Positions 46,901 through 54,089 of a DNA stretch of 64,000 nucleotides are shown here, one piece after another. Under the pieces are notes generated by a model, which did not search any database, had not been told where the DNA came from, and saw only the letters and a program-made list of their open reading frames with translations. Position 1 is the first letter of the stretch. Each line of letters opens with the position of its first letter. Both the position numbers and the translations under genes were made by a program. Source of the stretch: Streptomyces sp. Y2F8-2 (GTDB lineage Bacteria; Actinomycetota; Actinomycetes; Streptomycetales; Streptomycetaceae); NCBI RefSeq assembly GCF_014905555.1, contig NZ_BNGS01000002.1, positions 620,001-684,000 on the forward strand. Reading direction: 5' to 3'.

Positions 46901-47220
46901 ACCAGGGCGCGGAACCGGGCGGCGTCCACCTCGTCGCCGTCGAGCCGCAGCCGGTAGCCGGACGGCTGGTGCAGCACGCGGTCCCGGCCCAGGGCCCGGC
47001 GCAGCTGCGACACCTTGGCCTGCAACGCGCCCGCGGCCCGGCCCGGCGGCCGGTCGCCCCACAGGTCATGGATGAGGCGATCCGCGGAGACCGGGCCGCC
47101 GTCATGCACCAGCAGATCGGCGAGCAGCGCCCGGACCTTCGCCTCTGGAACCCTGACGGCCACCCCCTCGTCGTCCCACACCGCCAGTGGGCCCAACACC
47201 CCAAACCGCATGGGCGTCAC
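43855..47220 (-). CDS. AfsR/SARP-type regulator with BTAD, NB-ARC and TPR domains
   Basis: 1121 residues. An OmpR-like winged helix (about 1-90) is followed by BTAD (about 97-240) and an NTPase with P-loop LTGPGGVGKT (about 313-321) and LVLDNCEHV. A TPR region fills the C-terminal third. The final 26 residues (LRAPNTMGARLATPG...) come from repeat R1 and are probably not ancestral. Such proteins activate secondary-metabolite clusters by binding direct heptamer repeats with RNA polymerase. Being next to the AmCP cluster it is a candidate activator, though the SDR gene is divergent and the link is inference. Confidence 0.9.
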   Translation of the reverse strand: MTPMRFGVLGPLAVWDDEGVAVRVPEAKVRALLADLLVHDGGPVSADRLIHDLWGDRPPGRAAGALQAKVSQLRRALGRDRVLHQPSGYRLRLDGDEVDAARFRALVERARGAAAPGDRAALLTEALELWRGPAYADFADREFVRGAAQRLAEQRLSVLEEQAEARLAAGDHVLLAGELADLVNRHPLRERLRALQMRALYATGRQSEALEAYEDLRARLLADLGVDPSPELAALHQAVLRQDPELKPAPHNATRSRPRTEPDAGSPRPATEADARTTPAPANLPTSLTPLIGRDKALARLSELLHAARLVTLTGPGGVGKTRLAVAAADAVHGGSVVNLADGTWFVEFSGIRDGTAADLAQIVATTLGISDHTPSAVPVHGTGTPSPAHHLATVLRDRRTLLVLDNCEHVVDAAADLAGLLLRTAPGLRILATSQEPLGLPGEEVFPVEPLPTTDAVRLFTQRVAAAAPGCPLASGACDASDRAAVTEICRRLDGIPLALELAATRVRALGVRELAARLGDRFQLLTSGRRGAPARQQTLRAMIDWSWELLSAPERIVLRRLAAFSDGCDLQAAEAVCAGDGVAGAEVPALVSRLVDRSLVVVVAGPTGPRYRLLESVAAYATGRLHEMEDFAGVRDRHLRHYLALAERAEGELRGAEQRSWLARLDAESGNLRAALDEAVRRAAAGAPAEAARLATALAWWWLLRGRLVQARRSLRAVLDATTAAEAESDHAELTLLHAAFALLTGDHNAATGAPNGDAVPDPERRARALWLCAYGLFSAGAAADSGELNDRALKLFTAAGDQWGTAAALGLRAALALIRGDLDRVGRDGRRSAGLFRTVGDRWGELQTVSPLAALAEIKGEYEEATRRQYEGLRIARELGLAAEESARLSGLGRLALLARDFDRARDLHEQARRSAAEQGYKYGEIHAEMGLALGARRSGDLDAAEVHLRHLRDGYADVSSQAGDHLLLAEFGFVAELRGDAESAAAHHLRGLDVARALGEPRALALSLEGLAGAMALHGTESAAGCAALLLGAADRARRSVGAPLPPAERTDVDRITHAARTTLGDADFAQAFDHGTRLSPEEALRQATTPLRAPNTMGARLATPGTHARRVTERPQ

Positions 47221-47403
47221 TGTACGTCACGGAAACCGTTCCGACAGGACGGCCACCGAGCCGCTGACGGCCCCGTTCCCCCGACCGCAAGCCGACCGTC
47301 AGCGGTTCCGAAGGTTTCCCGAAGCAGCCCGGCGCACAGTCGTGTCCGCCGGGCGGTACCACGCGACCGACCCGGGAGACAGACGCGGGGAGGGAACGGC
47401 AGC

Positions 47404-47946
47404 ATGACCAAGTACGCGGGCCGGACGGCCGTTGTCCTCGGAGAGGCCACCGAGATTGCGCTGGCCATCGCCAAACGGCTGGTGGAGGGCGGCGCCCACG
47501 TCGTGCTGACCGCCCGCACCACCGAGGAGCGCCGCTGGTTGTGCACCGAACTGGGCTCCACCGCCCGGATCGTCGCACCGGCCGACGTGTCGGCCTGCCT
47601 CGGCCCTGGTGGCGCTGTCGACCTGCTGTTCGCCGACTCAGTGGACACCGTTCGGCCACTGCTGCCGCTCCTCAGCGACGGTGGCTCGGTCGTCCTGACG
47701 GCGCCCGGCCCGCCGTCCACCGCCGTGCACACGCTGGCCGCCGAACTTCTCTCCCGCCGCATCCGCGTCAACGCCGTGGCGCCGGGTTGTATCGGGGCGC
47801 CGGACGGCAACGGTGCGTTGCTGCCGCCGTTGGGCCGCCTCGGCGCCGCTGAGGAGGTGGCGCGCGCAGCGCTCTTCCTGGCCACCGACGCCACCTTCAC
47901 CACCGGAGTCCGCCTCCCGGTCGACGGCGGACTCGGCCGGCCATGA
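47404..47946 (+). CDS. Degenerate short-chain dehydrogenase (SDR) homologue
   Basis: 180 residues, shorter than the usual ~250. The N-terminus reads AVVLGEATEIALAIAKRL where TGxxxGIG is expected, so the nucleotide-binding glycines are degraded. The segment between GGSVVLTAPG and AAELLSRRIRVNAVAPG is shortened and lacks the YxxxK catalytic pair. The C-terminal LPVDGGLG tail is retained. It is probably not a dehydrogenase; a scaffold or binding role is possible. It lies 62 bp before the MFS gene and is likely co-transcribed with it. Confidence 0.75.
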   Translation: MTKYAGRTAVVLGEATEIALAIAKRLVEGGAHVVLTARTTEERRWLCTELGSTARIVAPADVSACLGPGGAVDLLFADSVDTVRPLLPLLSDGGSVVLTAPGPPSTAVHTLAAELLSRRIRVNAVAPGCIGAPDGNGALLPPLGRLGAAEEVARAALFLATDATFTTGVRLPVDGGLGRP

Positions 47947-48008
47947 CACCGCAGCGGCCCTGACCCGAGGGTCCACCCACCCGTCCCCTACGCCCCTGGA
48001 GCACATCC

Positions 48009-49256
48009 ATGAGCACCACACCCGACACCGCGGCCGGTTCGGCCGCCGAGCCCGGCGTCGCAGCGCGTCGGCAGGGCGTCGCCGAGGAACCGCAGAAGCT
48101 GCCCATGTTCGCCCTGCTGGCCCTCGCGACCGCCGTCTTCATCACCAGTCTCACCGAGACCCTGCCCGCCGGCCTCCTCCCGGCGATGAGCCATGACCTG
48201 CACGTGAGCGAATCCGCAACCGGGCAGACGGTCACGATCTACGCGATCGGCACCGCGCTCACCGCCATCCCGCTGACCGCGGCCACCGCGGGCTGGCGCC
48301 GCAAGCGGCTGCTGCTGACCGCCATGGCGGGCTTCGCCGTCGCCAACACCGTCACCGCACTGTCCTCCGTCTACGGGCTGACCATGGCGGCGCGCTTCGT
48401 CGCCGGCGTCGCGGCGGGTGTGGCCTGGGCGCTGCTCGCCGGGTACGCCCGCCGACTGGCCCCGGCCCATCTCCAGGGCCGGGCGATCGCCATCGCGATG
48501 GCGGGCATCCCCGTCGCGCTCTCGCTCGGCGTGCCCGCCGGCACCTTCCTCGGCAAGGTGTCCGGCTGGCGCGTGGCATTCCTCGCGATGACGGCACTGA
48601 CCGTCCTGCTGCTGGCCTGGATCGCCGCCGCCGTCCCGGACTTCCCGGGCCAGGAGCGCGGCGAGCGGCCGAAGATGCTGCACGCGCTGCGCGTCCCGGG
48701 CGTGGCCCCGGTGCTGTTCGTCACGCTGGTCTTCGTCCTGGCGCACACCATCATCTACGCGTACATCGCCACGTTCCTCGACGACCTGGGCATCGGGGGC
48801 AACACCGACTTGGTGCTCCTCGTGTTCGGCGCCGCCTCGCTGCTGAGCATCTGGATCGTCGGCGCACAGATCCATCACCGGCTGCGCGTGCTGACCATCG
48901 CCAGCTCGCTGCTGGTCGCGGTGGCCGCCGCGGCGCTGGCCGTGCTCGCCGACCACACCGCGCTCGTCTATGTCGCCGCCGTGCTGTGGGGCCTGGGATG
49001 GGGCGGGGTTCCGACCCTGCTGCAGACCGCGGCCGGTGACGCGGGCGGCGAGTCGGCGGCCGACGCGGCTCAGGCGATGCTCGTCACGCTGTGGAACGTC
49101 GCCATGGCCGGCGGCGGAGTCATCGGCGGCGTACTGCTCGATCTGAGCGGCAGCGACTCCTTGCCGTGGAGCGTGCTGCTGCTCATGCTCCCGGTGATCG
49201 CCGTCATCCTCCTCGCCCGCAGCCACGGCTTCCCCGCCAAGAGGCCGGTGTCGTAG
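48009..49256 (+). CDS. MFS transporter (DHA/arabinose-efflux type)
   Basis: 415 residues with 12 predicted helices; TETLPAGLLPAMSHDLHVSES is the AraJ/drug-efflux type start, and AGWRRKRLLL is a loop 2-3 motif A-like segment. It probably exports the cluster product and gives self-resistance (inference from position next to a MerR gene). Confidence 0.9.
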   Translation: MSTTPDTAAGSAAEPGVAARRQGVAEEPQKLPMFALLALATAVFITSLTETLPAGLLPAMSHDLHVSESATGQTVTIYAIGTALTAIPLTAATAGWRRKRLLLTAMAGFAVANTVTALSSVYGLTMAARFVAGVAAGVAWALLAGYARRLAPAHLQGRAIAIAMAGIPVALSLGVPAGTFLGKVSGWRVAFLAMTALTVLLLAWIAAAVPDFPGQERGERPKMLHALRVPGVAPVLFVTLVFVLAHTIIYAYIATFLDDLGIGGNTDLVLLVFGAASLLSIWIVGAQIHHRLRVLTIASSLLVAVAAAALAVLADHTALVYVAAVLWGLGWGGVPTLLQTAAGDAGGESAADAAQAMLVTLWNVAMAGGGVIGGVLLDLSGSDSLPWSVLLLMLPVIAVILLARSHGFPAKRPVS

Positions 49257-49309
49257 GCCGGACCGGACGACGTCCAGAAAGGGAAGACAAGAGGCGACGA
49301 GGAGCTCGC

Positions 49310-49678
49310 ATGCGCATCGGAGAGCTGTCGGAGCAGACCCAGACCTCCCGCAGACTGCTGCGCTACTACGAGGACCAGGGGCTGATCGCCTCCCGGCGCG
49401 ACCCCAACGGCTGGCGCTGCTACGACGAACGGAACGTGGACCGCGTCCGGCAGATCCGCCGGCTGCTCGAGGCGGGCCTGCCGACCCGGATCATCCGCCA
49501 GATACTGCCCTGTTTGGACGAGCCGGGCACCATCGACGTCCCCGACGCCTCACCGGAGATCATCGCCGCGCTGGAACAGGAACGAAACCGGCTGACCGAG
49601 CGCATCCGATTCCTGGTGCGCAACCGTGACGCCGTCGCCGCATACCTCGACACGGTGCGCGCCGGACGGGCCGCCTGA
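49310..49678 (+). CDS. MerR-family transcriptional regulator
   Basis: 122 residues: MRIGELSEQTQTSRRLLRYYEDQGLI is the typical MerR DNA-binding start, followed by a short coiled-coil dimerisation helix (EQERNRLTERIRFLVRNRDAVAAYL). There is no long effector domain. It follows the MFS gene by 53 bp in the same direction; it may sense the exported compound. Confidence 0.92.
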   Translation: MRIGELSEQTQTSRRLLRYYEDQGLIASRRDPNGWRCYDERNVDRVRQIRRLLEAGLPTRIIRQILPCLDEPGTIDVPDASPEIIAALEQERNRLTERIRFLVRNRDAVAAYLDTVRAGRAA

Positions 49679-49704
49679 GGTCTTCCCGATTCCACCCTCC
49701 CTAC

Positions 49705-49723
49705 CGGCAGGCCCGTCCTGCCG
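49705..49723 (+). terminator. Small hairpin after the MerR gene
   Basis: CGGCAGG (49705-49711) and CCTGCCG (49717-49723) with a 5-nt loop, 27 nt after the stop. Could be a weak terminator or an attenuator between the MerR and hydrolase genes. Confidence 0.45.
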
Positions 49724-49777
49724 TCCCACCTGGGCACTTCGCCCCTCACATCAGTGTCAGCATCGGACTGTGGAGTC

Positions 49778-50635
49778 ATGACCGAAAAGACTGGATCAAC
49801 CGAGACCACCGCGGAGAGCGAGACGCAGCAGCCCGCACAGCAGCTGCTGCACCACGTCGAGTTCGGCTCCGGCACCCCCGTAGTACTGCTGCACGGCTAC
49901 ACCATCGACCACCGGCTTCTGCTGCCTCTGGAGCCCGTGTTCGCCGTGCGCCGCGGCTGGCGGCGGCTTTACGTGGACCTCCCCGGCTCCGGCCGCTCAC
50001 CGCGTCTGGACGGGCCGGTCACGGCCGAGGCGATGGGAGAGGCGGTACTTCGGTTCGTGGACAAGGTCGTCGGCGACGAGCCGTTCGCGGTCGTGGGCAT
50101 CTCCTACGGCGGCCAGCTCGCCCGCCACCTGGTCGCCGAGCGCGGCAAACAGGTCCTGGGCACGGCGCTGATCGCTCCGCTGGTCAAGCCGAGCGGTCAG
50201 CGGGTGCTGCCCGAGCGGCAGGTGCTCACCCGGGACGAGGCGCTGCTGGCCTCGCTCGACCCGGCCGACCGCGAGGTGTTCACCGGTATCGCGCTGTACC
50301 AGGACGACGCGGGCTGGAGCGCCTTCCGCGACCATGTGCTGCCCGGCATCCGCGCTCACCACCGCGGGGACGCCGCGGCGCTGCTCAAGGCCTACACGTT
50401 CGCCCGGACGCCGGAGTCCCGCTTCGGTACGCACGACGGCGTACACCTTGTGGTCACGGGCCGTCAGGACCACATGGTGGGCTGGCGGGACCAGCTCGAT
50501 CTTCTGGACCACTACCCGCGCGCGACCTACGCAGTACTCGACGGCGCGGGCCACAACGTCCACCTCGACCAGCCGGACGCCGTCCATGGCCTGATCGGCA
50601 ACTGGCTCGACACCCTGGCGGTGGACCGCCGCTGA
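49778..50635 (+). CDS. Alpha/beta hydrolase
   Basis: 285 residues from ATG 49778 (an upstream GTG at 49754 is possible). The fold shows VVLLHGYTIDHR (oxyanion), the nucleophile in VGISYGGQ, Asp in VTGRQDHMVGW and His in DGAGHNVHLDQP, so the triad is complete. Soluble esterase, lactonase or C-C hydrolase. It could act in the cluster, for example in product release, but nothing shows the substrate. A strong terminator follows. Confidence 0.88.
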   Translation: MTEKTGSTETTAESETQQPAQQLLHHVEFGSGTPVVLLHGYTIDHRLLLPLEPVFAVRRGWRRLYVDLPGSGRSPRLDGPVTAEAMGEAVLRFVDKVVGDEPFAVVGISYGGQLARHLVAERGKQVLGTALIAPLVKPSGQRVLPERQVLTRDEALLASLDPADREVFTGIALYQDDAGWSAFRDHVLPGIRAHHRGDAAALLKAYTFARTPESRFGTHDGVHLVVTGRQDHMVGWRDQLDLLDHYPRATYAVLDGAGHNVHLDQPDAVHGLIGNWLDTLAVDRR

Positions 50636-50660
50636 CGGCCCCGCCGCCGGCCACCGAGCC

Positions 50661-50694
50661 GACCGCCGAAGGTATCCCCCGGCCTTCGGCGGTC
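50661..50694 (+). terminator. Strong terminator after the hydrolase gene
   Basis: A perfect 12 bp stem (50661-50672 with 50683-50694) and a 10-nt loop, followed by GTCCCTTTTC. It ends the SDR-MFS-MerR-hydrolase transcription unit. Confidence 0.85.
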
Positions 50695-50999
50695 GTCCCT
50701 TTTCAGCCACCGATGATTGTTAATAAGATTTTGACACTTCATTGGCCAGGCCCCCGACTGCCCATTCCCCATGGTGCGCCGATCAGTGTTTCCGGACTGA
50801 GCGCCCGCTTCCGCTTCGCTCTCCGGCAGCGCCCATCCACCTCACTCGCGGCCGTTCCCCCTGCTCAGAGCGCGAAGTCATGAAGTATCCGTGCCTGCTC
50901 TTTGAACTTGCGAAGGCAACGGTATTTTGTGAGCCGTGCAGATGCACGATGCACTGACACCTGTTCGAGCGTTACGGGAAACGAGGGGACGTAGCGTTT
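50695..50999. promoter_or_regulatory. Unusually AT-rich upstream region of the IS701-like/response regulator genes
   Basis: About 305 bp without a convincing gene. It holds an AT-rich patch GTTAATAAGATTTTGACACTTC (split: 50719-50729 and 50730-50740) with TTGACA at 50731-50736 but no clear -10, and near 50930-50957 a set of ATGCAC-type direct repeats (GATGCACGATGCACTG). A 25-codon Cys-rich frame (50880-50957) has poor codon bias. Low GC suggests foreign or regulatory DNA. Confidence 0.4.
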
Positions 51000-52205
51000 A
51001 TGCCAACGAGTGAGGCGCGCACGGCCGCGACCGAGGGAGCTCGGTTCCACAGGTTTACGGAGGATGTCTTCCGGTCGCTTCACCGAGTGGAGCAGCGTCG
51101 TTGGGCCCGCGCGTATCTATGGGCCCTGATCCACGGTTCCGGCAAGAAGACCCCGCGCCATATGGCACGTTCGGAGGCCTTACCCGCGTCGGCGATACAG
51201 GGGCTGCACCAGTTCATCAACGCCAGTCCCTGGGACTGGAGGCCGGTGCGCCGCAGACTCGCCCTGCGTGTCGCGGCGAGTGCGGCGCCGTACGCCTGGA
51301 CGGTCGCCGAACTCATCATCCCGAAGACCGGCAAGCACTCCGTCGGCGTGCACCGCCGCCTGGACCCCGTCACCGGAAGGGAGGTCAACTGCCAGCGGGC
51401 GCTGGGACTCTACCTGGCGGGCGAGTCCCACTCCTTCCCGGTCGACTGGAGCCTGGTGCTCAGCGGCCCCTGGGACTGGGACCCGCAGCGCAGGCGGCGC
51501 AGCCGGATACCGGAGGAGGAGAGGGAGCGCCCGGTCGGCGCCTATGTCCTTGACCATGCCGCGGACGCGGTCACGCTGCCGCATGTGGCCGGACTGCCCT
51601 GGGTCCTCGATCTGACCCGGTGCGACGACGCGGCCGGCGTGCTGGCAGGACTGGCCCGGGAACGGCTGGATGTGGTGTGCGAGGTCGACCCCGGGCAGGT
51701 CGTGCTCGTCGGACAGCACACGCCGACCGTCAGCACGGTGGGCGCGGTGATGGGGATACGGCACGCGCGGCAGCCGCATGTGATGGTGCAACACACCCGG
51801 GAGGGTGGCGCCAAAGCAGTGCCGATCTACGCTTACGCCGACACGGTCCGACTGCCGCAACTCGCGGTGGGGGCCGACGGTGCGGCGCGCACCTACCGCA
51901 TCCTGGAGCGGCCCGCCTCGGACGGCCGGGTGCCCGCCCGGTACTGGATCACCAGCCTCACCGACCGGCCGGTGGACGAGGTGCTGTCCCTGGTGCGAGG
52001 CCGGACCGCCGCTCTGTCGGCGGTCAAGGCCCTGCAGGACCGCTTCGGGGTCCTGGATTTCGAGGGCCGCTCCTTCCCGGGCTGGCACCACCACATGACG
52101 ATGGCCTCGGCCGCGTACGTCTACCAGTACCTCGACGGCGCATCAGGCCGCGACGCCGTGTCGTCGGCGGCCGCCGCAGCTCAGCTGAGCGGGGCCGCGA
52201 GCTGA
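51000..52205 (+). CDS. IS701-type transposase homologue, catalytically degraded (possible domesticated regulator)
   Basis: 401 residues of the IS701/DDE type: FTEDVFRSLHRVEQRRWARAYL, LHQFINASPWDW, PKTGKHSVGVHRR and NCQRALGLYL are family landmarks. The first catalytic Asp region, normally like W-V-I-D-D-T, reads W-T-V-A-E-L (100-105), so the first DDE residue is lost. I see no terminal inverted repeats around it. Codon 61 is TTA (51180-51182), the only in-frame TTA I noticed in the window, implying bldA control. The response regulator starts 49 nt after it, in an apparent two-gene unit. A domesticated DNA-binding role is inferred. Confidence 0.7.
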   Translation: MPTSEARTAATEGARFHRFTEDVFRSLHRVEQRRWARAYLWALIHGSGKKTPRHMARSEALPASAIQGLHQFINASPWDWRPVRRRLALRVAASAAPYAWTVAELIIPKTGKHSVGVHRRLDPVTGREVNCQRALGLYLAGESHSFPVDWSLVLSGPWDWDPQRRRRSRIPEEERERPVGAYVLDHAADAVTLPHVAGLPWVLDLTRCDDAAGVLAGLARERLDVVCEVDPGQVVLVGQHTPTVSTVGAVMGIRHARQPHVMVQHTREGGAKAVPIYAYADTVRLPQLAVGADGAARTYRILERPASDGRVPARYWITSLTDRPVDEVLSLVRGRTAALSAVKALQDRFGVLDFEGRSFPGWHHHMTMASAAYVYQYLDGASGRDAVSSAAAAAQLSGAAS

Positions 52206-52254
52206 CGCCGGCCGAAGGAGCCAGAGGGGAGCCGATGACAGGGGAACGGCAGGA

Positions 52255-52962
52255 ATGACGAACGTACTCGTGGTGGAGCACGACGCATCGGCGGCCGAGG
52301 CCATGGAGCGTGACCTGCGCAGACAGGGCTACACCACGCGGAGCGTGCACAGCGGGGCGCGGGCGCTTCGCGGGTACCGTGACGCGGATCTGGTGTTGCT
52401 CTCGCTGGAGCTCGCGGACATCGACGGACTGGAGGTGTGCCGATCGATGCGCGGCGGTGGGGACACCCCGCTGATCGCCGTGACCGAACTCGACAATGAA
52501 CTGGAGCGGGTCCTCGCGCTGCGCGCCGGCGCGGACGACTGCGTGGTGAGGACCTGGGGTTTCAGGGAGATCGGCGCGCGGATCGAGGCCGTGCTGCGCC
52601 GTTCTCGTCGCAAGACGGCCGCGGCGGACGTCATCTCCCTGCGTCCGCTGCACATAGATCCACGCAGACGGGAAGTGCGGCTGCACGACCGGCTGATTCC
52701 TGTCACGTCCAAGGAATTCGAGCTGCTCTACACGTTGGCCTTGAGTCCAGAGACGGTCGTGTCCCGAAAGGAATTGATGGCGAAGGTGTGGGGCACCGAC
52801 TGGGCCTGCACCAGCCGCACCATTGACACACATGTGAGCAGCTTGCGGGCGAAACTCGGCTGCAGCCGGTGGATCACCACAGTCCGCGGCATCGGTTACC
52901 GGATGGGATACGGCGAAGGGCACCCGGCGTCGGAAACGTCAGAGGTACCTGAGGCCTCATGA
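52255..52962 (+). CDS. Atypical OmpR-family response regulator
   Basis: 235 residues: receiver domain (1-115) and OmpR winged helix (about 128-222; SKEFELLYTLA, VSRKELMAKVWG, RTIDTHVSSLRAKL, VRGIGYRMG). The receiver keeps acidic residues near Glu8/Asp10, but the phosphoacceptor position is Ser50 (DLVLLSLELADIDGL), and the conserved Lys is replaced (VRTWG, Arg99). There is no histidine kinase nearby. It resembles atypical Streptomyces regulators such as JadR1 that answer to ligands rather than phosphorylation (comparison from memory). Confidence 0.88.
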   Translation: MTNVLVVEHDASAAEAMERDLRRQGYTTRSVHSGARALRGYRDADLVLLSLELADIDGLEVCRSMRGGGDTPLIAVTELDNELERVLALRAGADDCVVRTWGFREIGARIEAVLRRSRRKTAAADVISLRPLHIDPRRREVRLHDRLIPVTSKEFELLYTLALSPETVVSRKELMAKVWGTDWACTSRTIDTHVSSLRAKLGCSRWITTVRGIGYRMGYGEGHPASETSEVPEAS

Positions 52963-53013
52963 GCCGTTCGCTCCCAGACGTGGGCCGCAGCTGAGCCTGA
53001 AAGCCGGGCCGGC

Positions 53014-53062
53014 AGTGGAGGGCCCGGGCGCGCGCCACGGGCGTACGCCGGGGCCCTCCACT
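53014..53062. terminator. Bidirectional terminator between convergent genes
   Basis: AGTGGAGGGCCC (53014-53025) pairs perfectly with GGGCCCTCCACT (53051-53062) across a 25-nt loop that can itself fold. It lies between the response regulator stop and the racemase stop and partly abuts the latter. Confidence 0.7.
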
Positions 53063-53064
53063 CG

Positions 53065-53820
53065 TCACACCGCCGCCTTGTCCAGCCGCCGCAGCAGCGG
53101 GTGCTCATCACCCGCAGCAGTGCCGAGCAGTGTGCGCCTGGCCCACCAGACCGACGCCAGGTTGGACGTGAGCAGTGTGCGGCCGGGCTCACGACGGGCC
53201 AGTTCGCGGAGCGCGGCGAGGGTACCCATTCCCGTGCCGGTGAACAGCAGAGCAGTGCCGTCCGGGAGTTCGCTCTCCTCGATGCGCTCGAGTATCGCCG
53301 ACGTCGTCACCCGGTACGGGTCGTAGTGCCGGTCGCCGCCGGGCGCCGAGCGCGCCGGGACCAGCACGACACCGTCGACCACGAGGCCGGCCCGCTCCCA
53401 GAAGTCCCGCGAGACGTCGGTGAGCCACGGCTCGTACGGCGAGACGAGGGTCAGCCGGCGCACGCCCAGGGCCTCGCACGCGGCCAGGATCGCCTGCGTC
53501 GCGGACCGCACCGGGAAACCTGCGCGCTCGGACAGCTCCGCGCAGAAGACGCGATCGCCGTCCGGTCCCAGCAGGTAGTGGGAGGCGCTGCAGGCCACCA
53601 CGGCCGCGTCCAGCCGCATCCGGCCGAACCGGCCGAGCGTGTCGGGCAGGACCCGGTTGTAGGACTTGAGCATGTCTTTGAGCCCCAGCCCGGGTGTCAG
53701 GGGGAAGCGGGCCGTGTAGACGTTCACACGGTGGCCGAGCAGGGTGGTGAACTCCGGCTCCGCGGTGGGATTCTCCGGCGGGACGACGAGCCCGAGCCGG
53801 GGCAGTGAGAGAAGGTCCAT
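53065..53820 (-). CDS. Asp/Glu racemase-family protein (maleate isomerase/AMDase-like)
   Basis: 251 residues starting MDLLSLPRLGLVVPPENPTAEPEF. The first catalytic Cys is in VVACSASHY; the second, expected near a segment like SCTNLRTL, reads FTGTGMGTL, so it is missing. TSNLASVWWARRTLLG is the usual C-terminal motif. One-Cys members include decarboxylases and other non-racemases. Divergent from the homocitrate-synthase-like gene and likely part of the cluster. Confidence 0.8.
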   Translation of the reverse strand: MDLLSLPRLGLVVPPENPTAEPEFTTLLGHRVNVYTARFPLTPGLGLKDMLKSYNRVLPDTLGRFGRMRLDAAVVACSASHYLLGPDGDRVFCAELSERAGFPVRSATQAILAACEALGVRRLTLVSPYEPWLTDVSRDFWERAGLVVDGVVLVPARSAPGGDRHYDPYRVTTSAILERIEESELPDGTALLFTGTGMGTLAALRELARREPGRTLLTSNLASVWWARRTLLGTAAGDEHPLLRRLDKAAV

Positions 53821-53913
53821 GAACGGCACCGTAGGCGCAGTACGAATGCACGGCCCCCGAATTCGTGCCTCTTTTTCCCACGACCCACACCGTTCTTGCA
53901 CGGCCTGTCCTTC

Positions 53914-53950
53914 CTGACATTCCTTGACACTCTTCAACAGCTTTCTGACA
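53914..53950. promoter_or_regulatory. Direct-repeat array in the main operon promoter region
   Basis: Four related hexamers, CTGACA (53914-53919), TTGACA (53924-53929), TCAACA (53934-53939) and CTGACA (53945-53950), are spaced about 10-11 nt apart. Direct repeats with helical-turn spacing are typical of OmpR-type and SARP regulators, both encoded in this cluster. TTGACA could also be a -35. The array sits 140-176 nt before the homocitrate-synthase-like start and 94-130 nt before the racemase start. Confidence 0.45.
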
Positions 53951-54089
53951 CGGAACCCGTTGCCGTGAACCGGCACGGACAAGGAGGCTGTTACTCAGCA
54001 CCGGCCGCATCCATTTCCGGCTTGCGGCTCACCTGACTCGTCCGGAAGCATGGACGTTGATTCCCTTCTGGAACAAGGAGTGAACTGAA

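Noticed and set aside
50731..50759. TTGACA as the -35 of a promoter for the IS701-like gene
   Set aside because: No TANNNT-like -10 at 16-19 nt; the start codon is about 240 nt further on. Kept only as part of an AT-rich region.
50880..50957. A 25-codon ORF rich in Cys (MKYPCLLFELAK...CEPCRC), possibly a Cys-responsive leader peptide
   Set aside because: No ribosome site, codon use unlike the genome (TTT, CTT, GTA, TGT), and no hairpin pair suited to attenuation before the next gene.
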